A DNA stretch of 64,000 bases from Marinobacter sp. Arc7-DN-1 (GCF_003441595.1 NZ_CP031848.1:3596001-3660000); one strand, 5' to 3'; shown: positions 55,147 through 64,000, counted from the first letter of the stretch. The notes: generated from the letters alone by a model not told the origin. Numbers and translations are program-made.

Positions 55147-55884
55147 GTGTCCGGAGAGTTTGTGTTTGGCTGGCACACGGTTGAGGCAGTTCTCAAGCGT
55201 GAGCCTGAACGATTGGAGCAGGTCTGGATTCAGACCGGCCGGCAGGACAAGCGGGTCAAGAGCATTACCGATGCGCTGGATACGCTGGGTGTGCGCTGGA
55301 AAGTGGTGCATCGAAGGGAGCTCGACGAGCGGGTTGCCGGTGTACACCAGGGCATTGTGGCAGAGGTCAGTGAAAGCCGGGAGTGGACGGAAGATGATCT
55401 TCTGGCGCAGCTGGCTGGCAGTGACAAGGCGCCATTCCTGCTGGTGCTTGACGGGGTAACCGACCCCCACAATCTTGGCGCTTGCATGCGTACGGCCGAT
55501 GCCGTGGGTATTCAGGCGGTGATTGTGCCGAAAGACAAGTCTGCCTCACTGACTCCGGTGGCTCGTAAGGTTGCGTGTGGTGCCGCAGAGACGGTGCCGT
55601 TCGTGCGGGTGACTAATCTCGCCCGTTTCCTGCGGGGCCTTCAGGAGCAGGGTGTCTGGCTGATTGGCACCGCCGGTGAGGCGGATGCAACGTTGTACCA
55701 GGCAGATTTCAAGGGCCCGGTGGCGCTGGTGATGGGTGCTGAAGGCAAGGGAATGCGACGTTTAACCCGTGAGCACTGCGATCAGCTGATCAACATTCCA
55801 ATGCTGGGCCATGTGGACAGCCTCAACGTGTCGGTGGCTACGGGTGTTTGCCTATACGAAGCTCTGCGCCAGCGACTTGGTTAA
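55147..55884 (+). CDS. rlmB: 23S rRNA Gm2251 2'-O-methyltransferase
   Basis: A 245-residue SPOUT (TrmH-type) methyltransferase modifying G2251 in the P-loop of 23S rRNA. It has an N-terminal substrate-binding domain (FVFGWHTVEAVLKREPERL) and the conserved knot motifs LDGVTDPHNLGACMRTADA, LVMGAEGKGMRRLTREHCD and IPMLGHVDSLNVSVATGV. The GTG start at 55147 follows AGGGAACAG after the rnr stop. It is co-transcribed with rnr. Confidence 0.97.
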   Translation: MSGEFVFGWHTVEAVLKREPERLEQVWIQTGRQDKRVKSITDALDTLGVRWKVVHRRELDERVAGVHQGIVAEVSESREWTEDDLLAQLAGSDKAPFLLVLDGVTDPHNLGACMRTADAVGIQAVIVPKDKSASLTPVARKVACGAAETVPFVRVTNLARFLRGLQEQGVWLIGTAGEADATLYQADFKGPVALVMGAEGKGMRRLTREHCDQLINIPMLGHVDSLNVSVATGVCLYEALRQRLG

Positions 55885-55887
55885 CCC

Positions 55888-55916
55888 TTGCACACCGGGG
55901 CTCACCCGCCTAGAAT
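55888..55916 (+). promoter_or_regulatory. Probable sigma-70 promoter of the rpsF operon
   Basis: TTGCAC (55888-55893) and TAGAAT (55911-55916) are separated by exactly 17 bp. Transcription would start near 55923, giving a leader of about 210 nt before rpsF. The leader opens with a hairpin cccctt-ttcg-aagggg (55923-55938). Confidence 0.75.
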
Positions 55917-56027
55917 ACGTCACCCCTTTTCGAAGGGGCGGTTTTGTATTGCCTGAATGATGGCAGTGCAAGGTCTCGCTTTTGATCAAGCCTTTCTTGC
56001 AAAGCCTTATTGATAAAGCAAAAAGAA

Positions 56028-56072
56028 ACCGGCAGCTCAGGCTGTCAACTCCTTGCTTTCATGTTTGCCGGT
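56028..56072 (+). promoter_or_regulatory. Possible S6:S18 autoregulatory leader structure
   Basis: In the rpsF 5' leader, accggca (56028-56034) pairs with tgccggt (56066-56072) around an internal region. Many bacteria have an rpsF leader bound by the S6:S18 complex that mimics the 16S rRNA site and contains a CCG element. Position and the CCG-bearing stem fit that idea, but I have not matched the full consensus. Confidence 0.4.
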
Positions 56073-56130
56073 CGCGAATTTTTCAATCTGGCCGGTAAAA
56101 AGGAAGCTGTTTAAACCGTAGGGAGAACTC

Positions 56131-56547
56131 ATGCGTCACTACGAAATCGTTTTTATGGTACATCCGGATCAGAGCGAGCAGGTGCCCGCGATGATCGAGC
56201 GTTATACCAGCGTCATCACTGAAGATGGCGGTACGGTACATCGCCTGGAAGATTGGGGCCGTCGTCACCTGGCTTACCCGATCAACAAGATTCACAAGGC
56301 TCACTACGTACTGATGAACGTTGAATGTTCACAGGCAGCGATGGACGAGCTGACTCACAACTTCCGTTTCAACGATGCCATCATCCGCGACATGATCCTG
56401 CGCCGCGATGGTGCTGATACGGACCTGTCCCCGATGAAAGCTTCCGAGTCCCGTGAAGACCGTCGTGGCGGCGATGATCGCCCGCGTCGTTCAGCCGAAT
56501 CTGACGAGCCACGTCAGCGGGCTGAAACCCAGGACGAAGAAGAGTAA
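56131..56547 (+). CDS. rpsF: 30S ribosomal protein S6
   Basis: A 138-residue ribosomal protein that pairs with S18 on the platform of the small subunit. The S6 fold opens [19 protein letters not shown] and continues [25 protein letters not shown]. The C-terminal 40 residues are a charged Arg/Glu/Asp tail. That type of tail is the substrate of RimK glutamylation in related bacteria. It starts after GGGAGAACTC. It leads rpsF-rpsR-DUF2232-rplI. Confidence 0.97.
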   Translation: MRHYEIVFMVHPDQSEQVPAMIERYTSVITEDGGTVHRLEDWGRRHLAYPINKIHKAHYVLMNVECSQAAMDELTHNFRFNDAIIRDMILRRDGADTDLSPMKASESREDRRGGDDRPRRSAESDEPRQRAETQDEEE

Positions 56548-56572
56548 TTAACCGGAGTTGAGGAGTTAAGTT

Positions 56573-56803
56573 ATGGCTCGTTTTTTCAGGCGTCGTAAGT
56601 TCTGCCGCTTCACGGCAGAGGGTGTTAAAGAGATCGATTACAAGGATCTGGACACCCTGAAAGGCTACATCACTGAAACCGGCAAAATCGTGCCCAGCCG
56701 CATCACCGGCACCAAAGCACGTTATCAGCGTCAGCTGGCTACCGCTATCAAGCGCGCCCGCTACCTGGCACTGCTGCCGTACTCGGACAGCCACGATAAC
56801 TAA
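56573..56803 (+). CDS. rpsR: 30S ribosomal protein S18
   Basis: A 76-residue ribosomal protein of normal length. The core is [20 protein letters not shown] then [20 protein letters not shown] and the basic [20 protein letters not shown]. It binds S6 and 16S rRNA. It lies 25 bp after rpsF. A Cys-containing N-terminus (KFCRF) is usual in gammaproteobacteria. Confidence 0.98.
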   Translation: MARFFRRRKFCRFTAEGVKEIDYKDLDTLKGYITETGKIVPSRITGTKARYQRQLATAIKRARYLALLPYSDSHDN

Positions 56804-56829
56804 GTAACAGAGACACGGGACTTGGGACC

Positions 56830-57696
56830 ATGCGTGCACTTGCACAGTATGTAATGCGCGGTCCCCTGCAGGCGGGCGGGGTAGCAGCAGTAACCACTGC
56901 CATACCCCTGCTGTTCTGGATTGGCGCAGCCGTTGTCGGCCTGGTTATTCTCAGGCTCGGCATCAGTCAGGGGCTCAACATCGGGCTCTGGGCATTGCTA
57001 CCGGCACTCGGCTGGAGCATTTTCGGGCAAGACCCGACGGCTCTGGCGGTACTGCTTCAGGTGATGCTGATGGCGGCGCTTATCCGAACCACGCAGTCCT
57101 GGGAGAAGGCCCTTCTCGGAGGGAGTTTTCTCGGAATCGTCACAGGCCTGATGTTGCCTGTGATCTATCCCGGCCTGCTGGATGATCTGGTCCAGACCGG
57201 GGTGAGCTTTTACCAACAGTACAACGCCGAAATTGCGAAGAGTCTCGGGGATGACCTTGAGAGAGTGATTCGGGACACCATGAACGCGAGCATGGCAGGC
57301 ACCTACCTGGCAACAGGTGTGGGCATGACCATGCTGGCGCGCTCCTGGCAGGCGGGGCTTTATAACCCCGGCGGATTCCGCAAGGAATTCCATGGTCTGA
57401 GGCTGTCTCCGCCGATTGCGGTGTTGTGTGCGGTAACCATGGTGGTGGGTCCGTTTCTCGGTCTGAACGCCATGCTGCTGGCCTGGGCCGCGGGAACGCC
57501 GCTGTTTTTGGCGAGCCTGGCGCTGGTTCACGGTATTGTTGGTTTGAAAAAGCTGAGTGGGCAGTGGCTGGCGCTGTTTTATATAGCACTGGTTCTGTTG
57601 GGCCCAAGCCTGATGATTCTGTTAGTGGTTCTGGCTTTTGTGGATAGCTGGCTGGATATCCGGAGGCGTATAAAACCTGCCGGGCCGGCTGAATAA
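56830..57696 (+). CDS. DUF2232/YybS-like membrane protein
   Basis: A 288-residue polytopic membrane protein with about seven to eight helices, inserted between rpsR and rplI. A YybS-like (DUF2232) gene at this point is common in Pseudomonas, Marinobacter and others. Recognisable parts are the N-terminal [20 protein letters not shown] and the C-terminal [22 protein letters not shown] with a short basic end. The function is not established. Its place in the operon is constant enough to support the assignment. Confidence 0.8.
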   Translation: MRALAQYVMRGPLQAGGVAAVTTAIPLLFWIGAAVVGLVILRLGISQGLNIGLWALLPALGWSIFGQDPTALAVLLQVMLMAALIRTTQSWEKALLGGSFLGIVTGLMLPVIYPGLLDDLVQTGVSFYQQYNAEIAKSLGDDLERVIRDTMNASMAGTYLATGVGMTMLARSWQAGLYNPGGFRKEFHGLRLSPPIAVLCAVTMVVGPFLGLNAMLLAWAAGTPLFLASLALVHGIVGLKKLSGQWLALFYIALVLLGPSLMILLVVLAFVDSWLDIRRRIKPAGPAE

Positions 57697-57716
57697 AGCA
57701 CGAAGAGGTTAACGAG

Positions 57717-58163
57717 ATGGAAGTTATTCTGCTCGAGAAAGTTGCAAACCTTGGCTCCCTGGGTGACAAGGTAAAGGTCAAGGCCGGTTACGGTCGTAAT
57801 TTCCTGCTTCCGTATGGCAAGGCTGTACCTGCCTCGGAAGCAAACCTGAAGGCGTTCGAGGAGCGTCGTGCCGAGCTTGAGAAAGCGGCTGCCGAGAAGC
57901 TGTCTGCTGCCCAGGCCCGTGCCGAGGCTCTGGAAGGTGCTTCCTTCACCGTCAGCTCCAAAGCTGGTGAAGAAGGCAAGCTGTTCGGCTCTATCGGTGT
58001 GCGTGACATTGCTGACGCAATCACTGCCGGTGGCACCGACGTTGAGAAGAGCGAAGTTCGTCTGCCGGAAGGCCCGCTGCGTGTGACCGGCGAATACGAG
58101 ATTGAGCTTCAGCTGCACTCGGACGTCGAAGTCACCATCAAGCTGGCGATTGTTGCCGAGTAA
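57717..58163 (+). CDS. rplI: 50S ribosomal protein L9
   Basis: A 148-residue ribosomal protein. The N-terminal domain is [20 protein letters not shown] with the signature [14 protein letters not shown] long connecting helix ([20 protein letters not shown]) leads to the C-terminal RNA-binding domain. Length is normal. It is the last gene of the rpsF operon and is followed by a GC-rich hairpin (gccggg/cccggc) near 58185. Confidence 0.98.
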   Translation: MEVILLEKVANLGSLGDKVKVKAGYGRNFLLPYGKAVPASEANLKAFEERRAELEKAAAEKLSAAQARAEALEGASFTVSSKAGEEGKLFGSIGVRDIADAITAGGTDVEKSEVRLPEGPLRVTGEYEIELQLHSDVEVTIKLAIVAE

Positions 58164-58394
58164 ACCGTTTTTCCTGAAAGCGGAGCCGGGGTTCCCCGGC
58201 CTTGGTAATACGCTGGTGGCCGGCGCTGTCTTTTCGAAGGCATCGACCGGCCTGCCCAACAGGCCCGAACCGCATCTTGCGGCTTTCGGGCCTGCTGCTT
58301 TCTGGTATGCTGTTACGGTCTGGTAACCCTCTCCCATTGCAGCGGCAGGTCGCTTAAACTGTCGTGGTTTTGACATCCAACTGAAGATGTTTTC

Positions 58395-59801
58395 ATGGCC
58401 AAGCCCAATCTGAAGCCCGCGAGTACCGATCTCGAAACCAGTCGCATCAAGGTCCCTCCCCACTCTGTTGAGGCAGAGCAGGCGGTATTGGGTGGCCTGA
58501 TGCTGGACAACCGCCGGTTCGATGAGATTTCCGAGATCATCTCGGCTGGCGATTTCTACCGGCAGGATCACCGGCTAATCTTTGGCGCCGTGGAGCGCCT
58601 CGCCAGTGAAAGCGAGCCATTGGATGTGGTGACCCTCGCCGAGTTTCTGGAGCGGGCAGGGGATATTGAAGATGCCGGGGGGCTGTCCTATCTGGCCGAA
58701 CTGGCGGAAAAGACGCCGGGAGCGGCCAACATCCAGGCCTACGCCAATATTGTTCGGGAACGCTCTGTCCTGCGGCAACTGGTGGAGGTTTCCGGCAAAA
58801 TCTCCGATTCCGCGTTCAACCCTCAGGGCCGGAACAGCAACGAAATTCTGGATGAGGCCGAACGGAACGTGTTCCAGATTGCCGAAGCGCGGGTCAAGGA
58901 AGGGTCCGGGCCCCAGGCAATCAACCCGATTCTGGCCAAGACCCTGAGCCGGATCGAGGAGCTGTTTGAATCCGGTGAGCAAACCACCGGTTTGACCACC
59001 GGCTTCAAGGACCTGGATGAGCAGACCTCGGGAATGCAGCCTTCGGATCTGATTATTGTGGCCGGTCGTCCTTCGATGGGTAAGACCACCTTCGCCATGA
59101 ACATTGTTGAAAATGCGCTGATCAGCACCGGCACGCCGGTTCTGGTGTTCAGTATGGAGATGCCGGCAGATGCGCTGGCCATGCGTATGCTCTCTTCACT
59201 CGGGCGTATCGACCAGACCAAGGTCAGGGGCGGCAAACTGGAAGAAGACGACTGGCCTCGCCTGACGTCCGCGGTCAGCCTGCTCAAGGACAAACCGCTT
59301 TATATTGATGATACGCCGGGCCTTAGCCCCACCGAGCTGCGCTCCCGGGCCCGACGTATCGCCCGGGAGAACGGTGGCAGGATTGGCCTGATCATGGTCG
59401 ACTACCTGCAGCTGATGCGGGTGCCTGGTAACACCGAGGGCCGGACGGCGGAAATTTCAGAAATATCCCGGTCCCTGAAGGGGATTGCCAAGGAGCTGAG
59501 TTGCCCAGTGGTTGCCCTGTCCCAGCTCAACCGGAGTCTTGAGCAGCGGCCCAACAAACGCCCGGTTAACTCGGATCTGCGTGAATCCGGCGCGATTGAA
59601 CAGGATGCCGACGTGATCATGTTCGTATACCGGGATGAAGTGTACAACGAGGATACGTCGGACAAGGGTATCGCCGAGATTATCATCGGCAAGCAGAGGA
59701 ACGGCCCCATAGGCACCATTCGCCTGGCGTTTATCGGCAAGTACACCAAATTCGAGGACCTGGCCCACGGCGATTACAGCGACTACGGCGGAGAGTATTA
59801 A
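58395..59801 (+). CDS. dnaB: Replicative DNA helicase DnaB
   Basis: A 468-residue hexameric 5'-3' helicase. The N-terminal DnaG-interacting domain opens VPPHSVEAEQAVLGGLMLDN. The RecA-like domain has Walker A (GRPSMGKTTFAMN), Walker B (IGLIMVDYLQLM), and motif 4 (LSQLNRSLEQRPNKRPVNSD). No intein is present. Its stop shares one base with the alr start (TAATG). A possible extended -10 (TGGTATGCT) lies near 58306-58314. Confidence 0.97.
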   Translation: MAKPNLKPASTDLETSRIKVPPHSVEAEQAVLGGLMLDNRRFDEISEIISAGDFYRQDHRLIFGAVERLASESEPLDVVTLAEFLERAGDIEDAGGLSYLAELAEKTPGAANIQAYANIVRERSVLRQLVEVSGKISDSAFNPQGRNSNEILDEAERNVFQIAEARVKEGSGPQAINPILAKTLSRIEELFESGEQTTGLTTGFKDLDEQTSGMQPSDLIIVAGRPSMGKTTFAMNIVENALISTGTPVLVFSMEMPADALAMRMLSSLGRIDQTKVRGGKLEEDDWPRLTSAVSLLKDKPLYIDDTPGLSPTELRSRARRIARENGGRIGLIMVDYLQLMRVPGNTEGRTAEISEISRSLKGIAKELSCPVVALSQLNRSLEQRPNKRPVNSDLRESGAIEQDADVIMFVYRDEVYNEDTSDKGIAEIIIGKQRNGPIGTIRLAFIGKYTKFEDLAHGDYSDYGGEY

Positions 59802-60877
59802 TGCCGAGGAGCACGGTCGCCCGGATAGACCTTGAGGCACTTCGCCGGAATTACCAGACTGCCTGCCGGCGTGCCGGCGGTGCACAGGTGATGGCCGTGG
59901 TAAAGGCTGATGGCTATGGTCATGGCATTGGTCCGGTGGCGTCGGCCCTGAACAGCCTGGTACCGAAATTCGCGGTAGCCTGTCTGGAAGAGGCTGTGGC
60001 CATTCGTGCGAGTGGCCTGGAACAGCCGGTTGTGCTGCTTCAGGGTGTCCACGCCGGTGAGGATCTGGCCGACTGTGCGCAGCAGGATTTCGAGCCGGTA
60101 CTTCACAGTGTCCAGCAACTGGCGTGGCTGGAGCTGTCGGATCAACGGCCGGCGTTCTGGCTGAAGGTTAACAGCGGTATGAACCGGCTGGGGTTTCATC
60201 CAGGCGAGCTGGGCGGGGTGATGATTCGGCTGGAAGCCATGAAGGCCAGTGAAAGGCTGCTGGGTTTTGTGACCCATTTTGCCTGCGCCGACGATGCCGA
60301 AAACACCATGACTGCCGATCAAACGTCGGTCTTTGAGCAGGCAACTGCGTCCTGGCCCGGATTAATGAAAAGCGTTGGTAACTCGGCCGCCCATTTTCTT
60401 GCCGGCCAGCCCCTGTATGACTGGAGCCGACCCGGCATCATGCTTTATGGCGGTTCTCCGGTGATTGGCAAGACCGGCCCGGAGCTCGGCCTTGAACCGG
60501 TCATGTCGCTGGAAGCGCCGTTAATCAGCACCCGTGTTGTGCGTGCCGGGGAATCCGTCGGCTATGGTGCCGGCTGGGTGGCTGACCAGGACACCCGGAT
60601 GGGTATGGTGGCCGTCGGTTATGGTGATGGCTACCCAAGACACGCAGGGACGAATACGCCCGCTGCCATCAATGGTCGGCGAATCCGGCTCATTGGCCGG
60701 GTGTCCATGGACATGCTGGCTGTCGATCTGACCGGAGCACCGGAGGCCAGAGAAGGGGACAGTGTGGAGCTGTGGGGCAGAACCGTGGGTGTTGACGAGG
60801 TGGCTGCCTGCGCCGGCACCATATCCTACGAACTTCTGACCGGTATCACCGCACGGGTTGGGCGGCAATACCGGTGA
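59801..60877 (+). CDS. alr: Alanine racemase
   Basis: A 358-residue PLP enzyme making D-alanine for peptidoglycan. The PLP lysine is in MAVVKADGYGHGIG. Later landmarks are FWLKVNSGMNRLGF, SVGYGAGW with the second catalytic Tyr region, and GRVSMDMLAVDLTG. Length is typical. It is translationally coupled to dnaB, a common gammaproteobacterial arrangement. Confidence 0.96.
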   Translation: MPRSTVARIDLEALRRNYQTACRRAGGAQVMAVVKADGYGHGIGPVASALNSLVPKFAVACLEEAVAIRASGLEQPVVLLQGVHAGEDLADCAQQDFEPVLHSVQQLAWLELSDQRPAFWLKVNSGMNRLGFHPGELGGVMIRLEAMKASERLLGFVTHFACADDAENTMTADQTSVFEQATASWPGLMKSVGNSAAHFLAGQPLYDWSRPGIMLYGGSPVIGKTGPELGLEPVMSLEAPLISTRVVRAGESVGYGAGWVADQDTRMGMVAVGYGDGYPRHAGTNTPAAINGRRIRLIGRVSMDMLAVDLTGAPEAREGDSVELWGRTVGVDEVAACAGTISYELLTGITARVGRQYR

Positions 60878-60894
60878 TTTTGCCCGGCTGGCCG

Positions 60895-61251
60895 TCAGGC
60901 CTGCTCCGGCTCGTGAATAATTTCCTCGATGAAGTCGAGAATGGCAGCCAGGCTTCGGTCGTCGAGTTTTTTCAGAACCTTGTGAACGACCATTTTGCTT
61001 CCCTTGAGCATGCTGCCGATGCCCATTTTTGCCATGCCCATCATCATGCTGCTCGCGTGCAGTCGCCGAAGCGGCTCAAGGAAAAAGAAATCCAGACCTT
61101 CTTCGGTCATCTCCACGATCAGGTTGAAGAGTTTGTCGATCGCTTCCTTGTCGGCCCTGCCTCGTTCGCGAAGTTCGCCGACGGTATACAGGGCACGGGT
61201 TCGCAGCCCGTCGGGGATCGGCGCCACAATGTGACTCTGTTGCTTCAGCAT
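60895..61251 (-). CDS. Conserved hypothetical helical protein
   Basis: A 118-residue, mostly helical cytosolic protein with a Met-rich middle (HASSMMMGMAKMGIGSMLKG) and an acidic C-terminus. It has no signal peptide or membrane helix. The ATG follows AGGAACTGTC. I do not recognise a named family. It is convergent with alr (17 bp apart) and divergent from the reductase gene to the right, so it is its own unit. Confidence 0.7.
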   Translation of the reverse strand: MLKQQSHIVAPIPDGLRTRALYTVGELRERGRADKEAIDKLFNLIVEMTEEGLDFFFLEPLRRLHASSMMMGMAKMGIGSMLKGSKMVVHKVLKKLDDRSLAAILDFIEEIIHEPEQA

Positions 61252-61402
61252 GACAGTTCCTGTTGTTGTATGCTCTTGAAAGGGAAAGCAAAGAATTAAA
61301 TTCAGACTGCGTCATAGTGTAGGGACCGGAAATCGTAAGCCATTGGCCAGACCGGTTCGGAACTACCGTCACATCAGTGATATCCGGAGGCATTGAACCC
61401 GC

Positions 61403-62281
61403 GTGCATGTACTTGTTGTTCACGATTACGGCCCTTTGGGGAAGATTTTGCTGGAGCGCCTGCGGGAAACGCACCTGCACGTCAGTCCGTTGCTCGTCAG
61501 TGACCCCGCCAATGCAGATCTGGACGCCCTGGAAAACTGGATTCCCGAGGATACCGACCTGATCATAAATGCGCTCTGGATGGCGAACCCTGAAGTCGCC
61601 GAAAAGGATCCTGAGGGAGCCCGCATGGCGGCATTTTCATTGCCGGTAGCAATGGCCGGGTTTGCCCATGGTCGTGGTATGGCGCTGCTCCAGCTGTCCT
61701 CATGCTATGTCTTCGATGGCCGAAAGCAAAGCGGCTACATCACCTCCAACCCGGGCCAGCCGGTCAACGAACTGGGTAACTGGCAGTGGGAGTGCGAGCA
61801 GGCGTTGCGCACGCTGCTGCCGAGACACATTATTCTGCGAACCGGCTGGAGCCTGGCGCGGTTCATCCGGAAGATGCAGGTCAGTACTGCGGCAGGCGAG
61901 ACTCTGTCACTGCCCGGGCGGTGCCGCGGCCAGCCTGTTGCGGTTCGTGATCTTGCGCGGGTGATAACGGCAATGGTGCTTCAGATCGATTGCGGTGCCG
62001 AAGTATGGGGCACCTATCAGTATGCCGGTGCCGAGGAAATCAACCTGTACGAGCTTGGGCTCGCGATCGCCGGGCTTCCGGGTATTCCCGAGGGTATCCG
62101 GGTAGTCGATGAGGTGCCCGGCTGGGGACATCTTGAGCCAGTGAACACCACACTGATCTGCACCAAGATCCGAAATACTTTCGGTATCAAGCAGCTGCCC
62201 TGGCGCTCCGGGTTGGTGGATGAGCTGTCGATGCTGAAACAGACCAATGGCAGGGAAGTGACCGGCGAGCCCGCCGGATAA
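61403..62281 (+). CDS. RmlD-like NAD(P)-dependent sugar reductase/epimerase
   Basis: A 292-residue extended short-chain dehydrogenase of the dTDP-4-dehydrorhamnose-reductase (RmlD) type. The N-terminal nucleotide-binding segment is atypical (HVLVVHDYGPLGKILLERL, lacking a strict GxxGxxG). The middle has LQLSSCYVFDGRKQSGYIT and the C-terminal part PVNTTLICTKIRNTFGI resembles the RmlD end. No rhamnose genes are adjacent, so its substrate is unknown. The GTG at 61403 is assumed; GGAGG lies 12 bp upstream. A terminator hairpin begins inside its last codons. Confidence 0.75.
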   Translation: MHVLVVHDYGPLGKILLERLRETHLHVSPLLVSDPANADLDALENWIPEDTDLIINALWMANPEVAEKDPEGARMAAFSLPVAMAGFAHGRGMALLQLSSCYVFDGRKQSGYITSNPGQPVNELGNWQWECEQALRTLLPRHIILRTGWSLARFIRKMQVSTAAGETLSLPGRCRGQPVAVRDLARVITAMVLQIDCGAEVWGTYQYAGAEEINLYELGLAIAGLPGIPEGIRVVDEVPGWGHLEPVNTTLICTKIRNTFGIKQLPWRSGLVDELSMLKQTNGREVTGEPAG

Positions 62282-62296
62282 CTCCCGGGCGGGCTC
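62267..62296. terminator. Terminator hairpin between reductase and fnr genes
   Basis: gagcccgcc (62267-62275) pairs with ggcgggctc (62288-62296) around a 12-nt loop, followed by tgctttgcc. The stem starts in the last codons of the reductase gene. It lies between two convergent genes; the T-run is modest. Confidence 0.65.
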
Positions 62297-62310
62297 TGCT
62301 TTGCCTGAGC

Positions 62311-63060
62311 TTAGGGATTAGACTGCCGTGAGAACTCGCGGGTAACCAACTGCAGGGCCTCGACGTCCAGTAGTTCAACCTCCCGGCCTCGGGCCTTGAT
62401 AATTCCCTGATTCTGGAATCGTGTGAACACCCGGCTGACGGTTTCTACAGCCAGCCCGAGGAAGTTGGCAATATCGTTCCGCGCCATCGGCAAGCTGAAG
62501 TTGGTGGGGGACATGCGCCGGCGCTGGAATCGGCTGGACAGTGACAGCAGCAGGGCAGCAATGCGCTCCTCGGCTGTGTTCTTGCTCAGCAGCATCGCGA
62601 GCTGATGGCTGTTCTGGATTTCCTGGCTCATCAGGTGAAACATGTGGTGCTGCAAATCCGGCAGCTTGCCGGTCAGCTCCTCCAGTTTATCCACCGGAAA
62701 CTCGCACACGCTGGTTCTCTCCAGGGCTTTGGCTGTGCAGGCGTAGTTCTCGCTACTCATGCTGTCGAGGCCGACCAGCTCACCGGGCATGAAGAACCCG
62801 GTGACCTGCTCCTCACCACCTTCGGTAATGATTGACGTCTTGATCGATCCGCTTTTTACCGCAAAGCAGGAGCGAAAGGGCGCGCTCTGGTCAAAGATGT
62901 GTTCGCCGCGACTGAAAATCCGCCCTTGCTGGACGATATCTTCCAGTCTGTCCAGGTCGTTCTCTGCAATGGCCAGGGGCAGGCACAGGTTGCTCAGGCT
63001 GCACTGGTGGCAGGACGCCTTCAGGGGAAATGCCTGACGAAACGGAATTGCTTGAGCCAT
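62311..63060 (-). CDS. fnr: Fnr/Anr-type oxygen-responsive regulator
   Basis: A 249-residue CRP-family regulator that senses oxygen through a [4Fe-4S] cluster and switches anaerobic genes. The cluster ligands are Cys17, Cys20 and Cys26 (CHQCSLSNLC) and Cys108 (NYACTAK). The cNMP-binding-like roll is followed by the helix-turn-helix MARNDIANFLGLAVETVSRV. Its ETVSR residues read TTGAT half-sites. A perfect FNR box lies 20 bp upstream of the start, suggesting autoregulation. This is Anr in Pseudomonas terms. Confidence 0.96.
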   Translation of the reverse strand: MAQAIPFRQAFPLKASCHQCSLSNLCLPLAIAENDLDRLEDIVQQGRIFSRGEHIFDQSAPFRSCFAVKSGSIKTSIITEGGEEQVTGFFMPGELVGLDSMSSENYACTAKALERTSVCEFPVDKLEELTGKLPDLQHHMFHLMSQEIQNSHQLAMLLSKNTAEERIAALLLSLSSRFQRRRMSPTNFSLPMARNDIANFLGLAVETVSRVFTRFQNQGIIKARGREVELLDVEALQLVTREFSRQSNP

Positions 63061-63079
63061 ACGTAATGATCCGTCCGAT

Positions 63080-63093
63080 TTGATTCATATCAA
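63080..63093. promoter_or_regulatory. FNR box upstream of fnr
   Basis: ttgattcatatcaa is a perfect TTGAT-N4-ATCAA palindrome. A weaker second candidate, ttgccaatgatcaa (8 of 10 conserved positions), lies at 63122-63135. The perfect box is close to the start codon, more consistent with repression of fnr than with activation. Confidence 0.9.
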
Positions 63094-63163
63094 CAATGTA
63101 CCTTAATACGGATGACTGTCTTTGCCAATGATCAAGCGGGATGGTCTTAGAATTTATTTTTTT

Positions 63164-63187
63164 AAAAAAAGGGCCCAAGGGCCCTTG
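63164..63187 (-). terminator. Rho-independent terminator of fabB
   Basis: Read on the minus strand, cttgcaagggcccttgggccc is followed by seven T residues. The stem aagggcc/ggccctt has a 4-nt loop. It lies about 12 bp after the fabB stop codon. Confidence 0.85.
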
Positions 63188-63198
63188 CAAGAGAGGAT

Positions 63199-64000
63199 TT
63201 ACAGTTTCTCAAAGACCAGCGAGGCGTTGGTGCCGCCAAAACCAAAGCTGTTGGACATCACGGTGCCCAGGTCTGCCTCGCGGCCTTCAGGGCCCACCAG
63301 TGGAATATCGCCGATTTTCTCATCCACATTGACCAGGTTTGCGGTGCCGGCCATGAAACCATTCTGCAGCATCAGCAGCGAGTAAATTGCCTCCTGCGCG
63401 CCGGCAGCGCCCAGGGAATGCCCGGACAGTGACTTGGTTGAGGAAATGGCAGGAATGTCGGATCCGAAGGTGGCACGTACCGCGCCCATTTCAGCCACAT
63501 CGCCTACCGGGGTACTGGTGCCGTGGGCGTTGATGTAGTCGACCTTGCCACGGATCGTGGCCATGGCCTGTTTCATACAGCGCTGTGCGCCCTCGCCGGA
63601 GGGGGCTACCATGTCGTAGCCATCAGAGGTGGCGCCATAGCCTGTCAGCTCGGCAATAATATTGGCGCCCCGTTTCTTCGCATGTTCCAGTTCTTCCAGA
63701 ACCACCATGCCGCCACCGCCGGCGATCACGAACCCGTCCCGGCCGTTATCGAAGGGGCGGGAAGCCGTTTCCGGCGCTTCGTTGTATTTGGTGGAGAGGG
63801 CTCCCATGGCGTCGAACATCATGGTCAGGCTCCAGTCTTCTTCCTCGCCACCACCGGCGAACACGATGTCCTGCTTGCCGGCCTGGATCTGCTCCATAGC
63901 GTGGCCAATGCAGTGGGCGCTGGTGGCACAGGCAGACGACATGGAATAGTTTACGCCCCGGATCCTGTAGGCGGTGGCCAGGCAGGCTGACACCGTGCTG
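63199..64000 (-). CDS. fabB: 3-oxoacyl-[ACP] synthase I (5' end outside window)
   Basis: The visible 266 codons are the C-terminal two thirds of a ketoacyl-ACP synthase; the frame stays open to the right edge. The nucleophile Cys is in [13 protein letters not shown], and the two catalytic His are in [11 protein letters not shown] and [16 protein letters not shown]. The end [14 protein letters not shown] is typical. The wording of these boxes fits FabB rather than FabF. It elongates unsaturated and saturated acyl chains. fabA usually precedes fabB and would lie beyond the window. Confidence 0.93.
   Translation of the reverse strand, partial: STVSACLATAYRIRGVNYSMSSACATSAHCIGHAMEQIQAGKQDIVFAGGGEEEDWSLTMMFDAMGALSTKYNEAPETASRPFDNGRDGFVIAGGGGMVVLEELEHAKKRGANIIAELTGYGATSDGYDMVAPSGEGAQRCMKQAMATIRGKVDYINAHGTSTPVGDVAEMGAVRATFGSDIPAISSTKSLSGHSLGAAGAQEAIYSLLMLQNGFMAGTANLVNVDEKIGDIPLVGPEGREADLGTVMSNSFGFGGTNASLVFEKL

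Overview
ORGANISM. The window looks like chromosomal DNA of a marine gammaproteobacterium, most probably Marinobacter or a close relative. This rests on protein character and gene order (proA-nadD-rsfS-rlmH-mrdA-mrdB-rlpA-dacA-ybeD-lipB; rnr-rlmB-rpsF-rpsR-rplI-dnaB-alr), GC-rich coding, and a Pseudomonas/Marinobacter-style Fnr/Anr regulator. The genus is an inference; no 16S gene is present. LAYOUT. (1) Positions 1-17.29 kb are an accessory island that runs off the left edge. It holds a partial KAP-type P-loop NTPase, a secreted HNH endonuclease gene split in two, and decayed restriction-modification (type III Mod) pieces. It ends abruptly inside thyA, of which only the last third remains. 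(2) Inside the island, about 12.56 kb (2334-14894) is a discrete mobile element that splits the HNH gene. Excising it, leaving one CCCA, restores an in-frame 250-codon gene. It carries a translationally coupled recombinase operon (three large tyrosine-recombinase-like proteins plus a small partner, all overlapping) and a full broad-spectrum mercury operon: merR divergent from merT-merP-merF-merA-merB-merD-like, then a glutamate dehydrogenase gene broken by one in-frame stop. (3) A 2.43-kb IS21-family element (17802-20231, 5-bp target duplication) sits between the thyA remnant and folA. It is flanked by two long perfect hairpins that share a loop sequence but have unrelated stems. (4) From folA onward the DNA is ordinary core chromosome. 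20.4-33.4 kb holds deaD, a haloalkane-dehalogenase-like gene whose nucleophile is Asn, an AI-2E family permease, ilvD, an HDOD protein, and a tightly overlapping operon of two degenerate GGDEF membrane proteins and a DedA-PAP2 fusion. 33.5-42.6 kb is the cell-elongation, lipoylation and ribosome-maturation cluster. 42.6-52 kb holds an ABC1 kinase-like protein, glutaredoxin, PPi-type phosphofructokinase, mpl, ubiX, an acyl-CoA dehydrogenase and a large lipoprotein. 52.2-64 kb holds tRNA-Leu(CAG), rnr, rlmB, the S6/S18/L9 operon, dnaB, alr, an RmlD-like reductase, fnr with its own FNR box, and partial fabB. HOW IT FITS. The element looks like a self-mobile mercury/organomercury resistance unit whose recombinases lie at one end and whose cargo fills the rest. 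Around it, the HNH, mod, gdh and thyA genes are all broken, which marks the first 17 kb as a zone of repeated insertion and deletion next to a conserved core.
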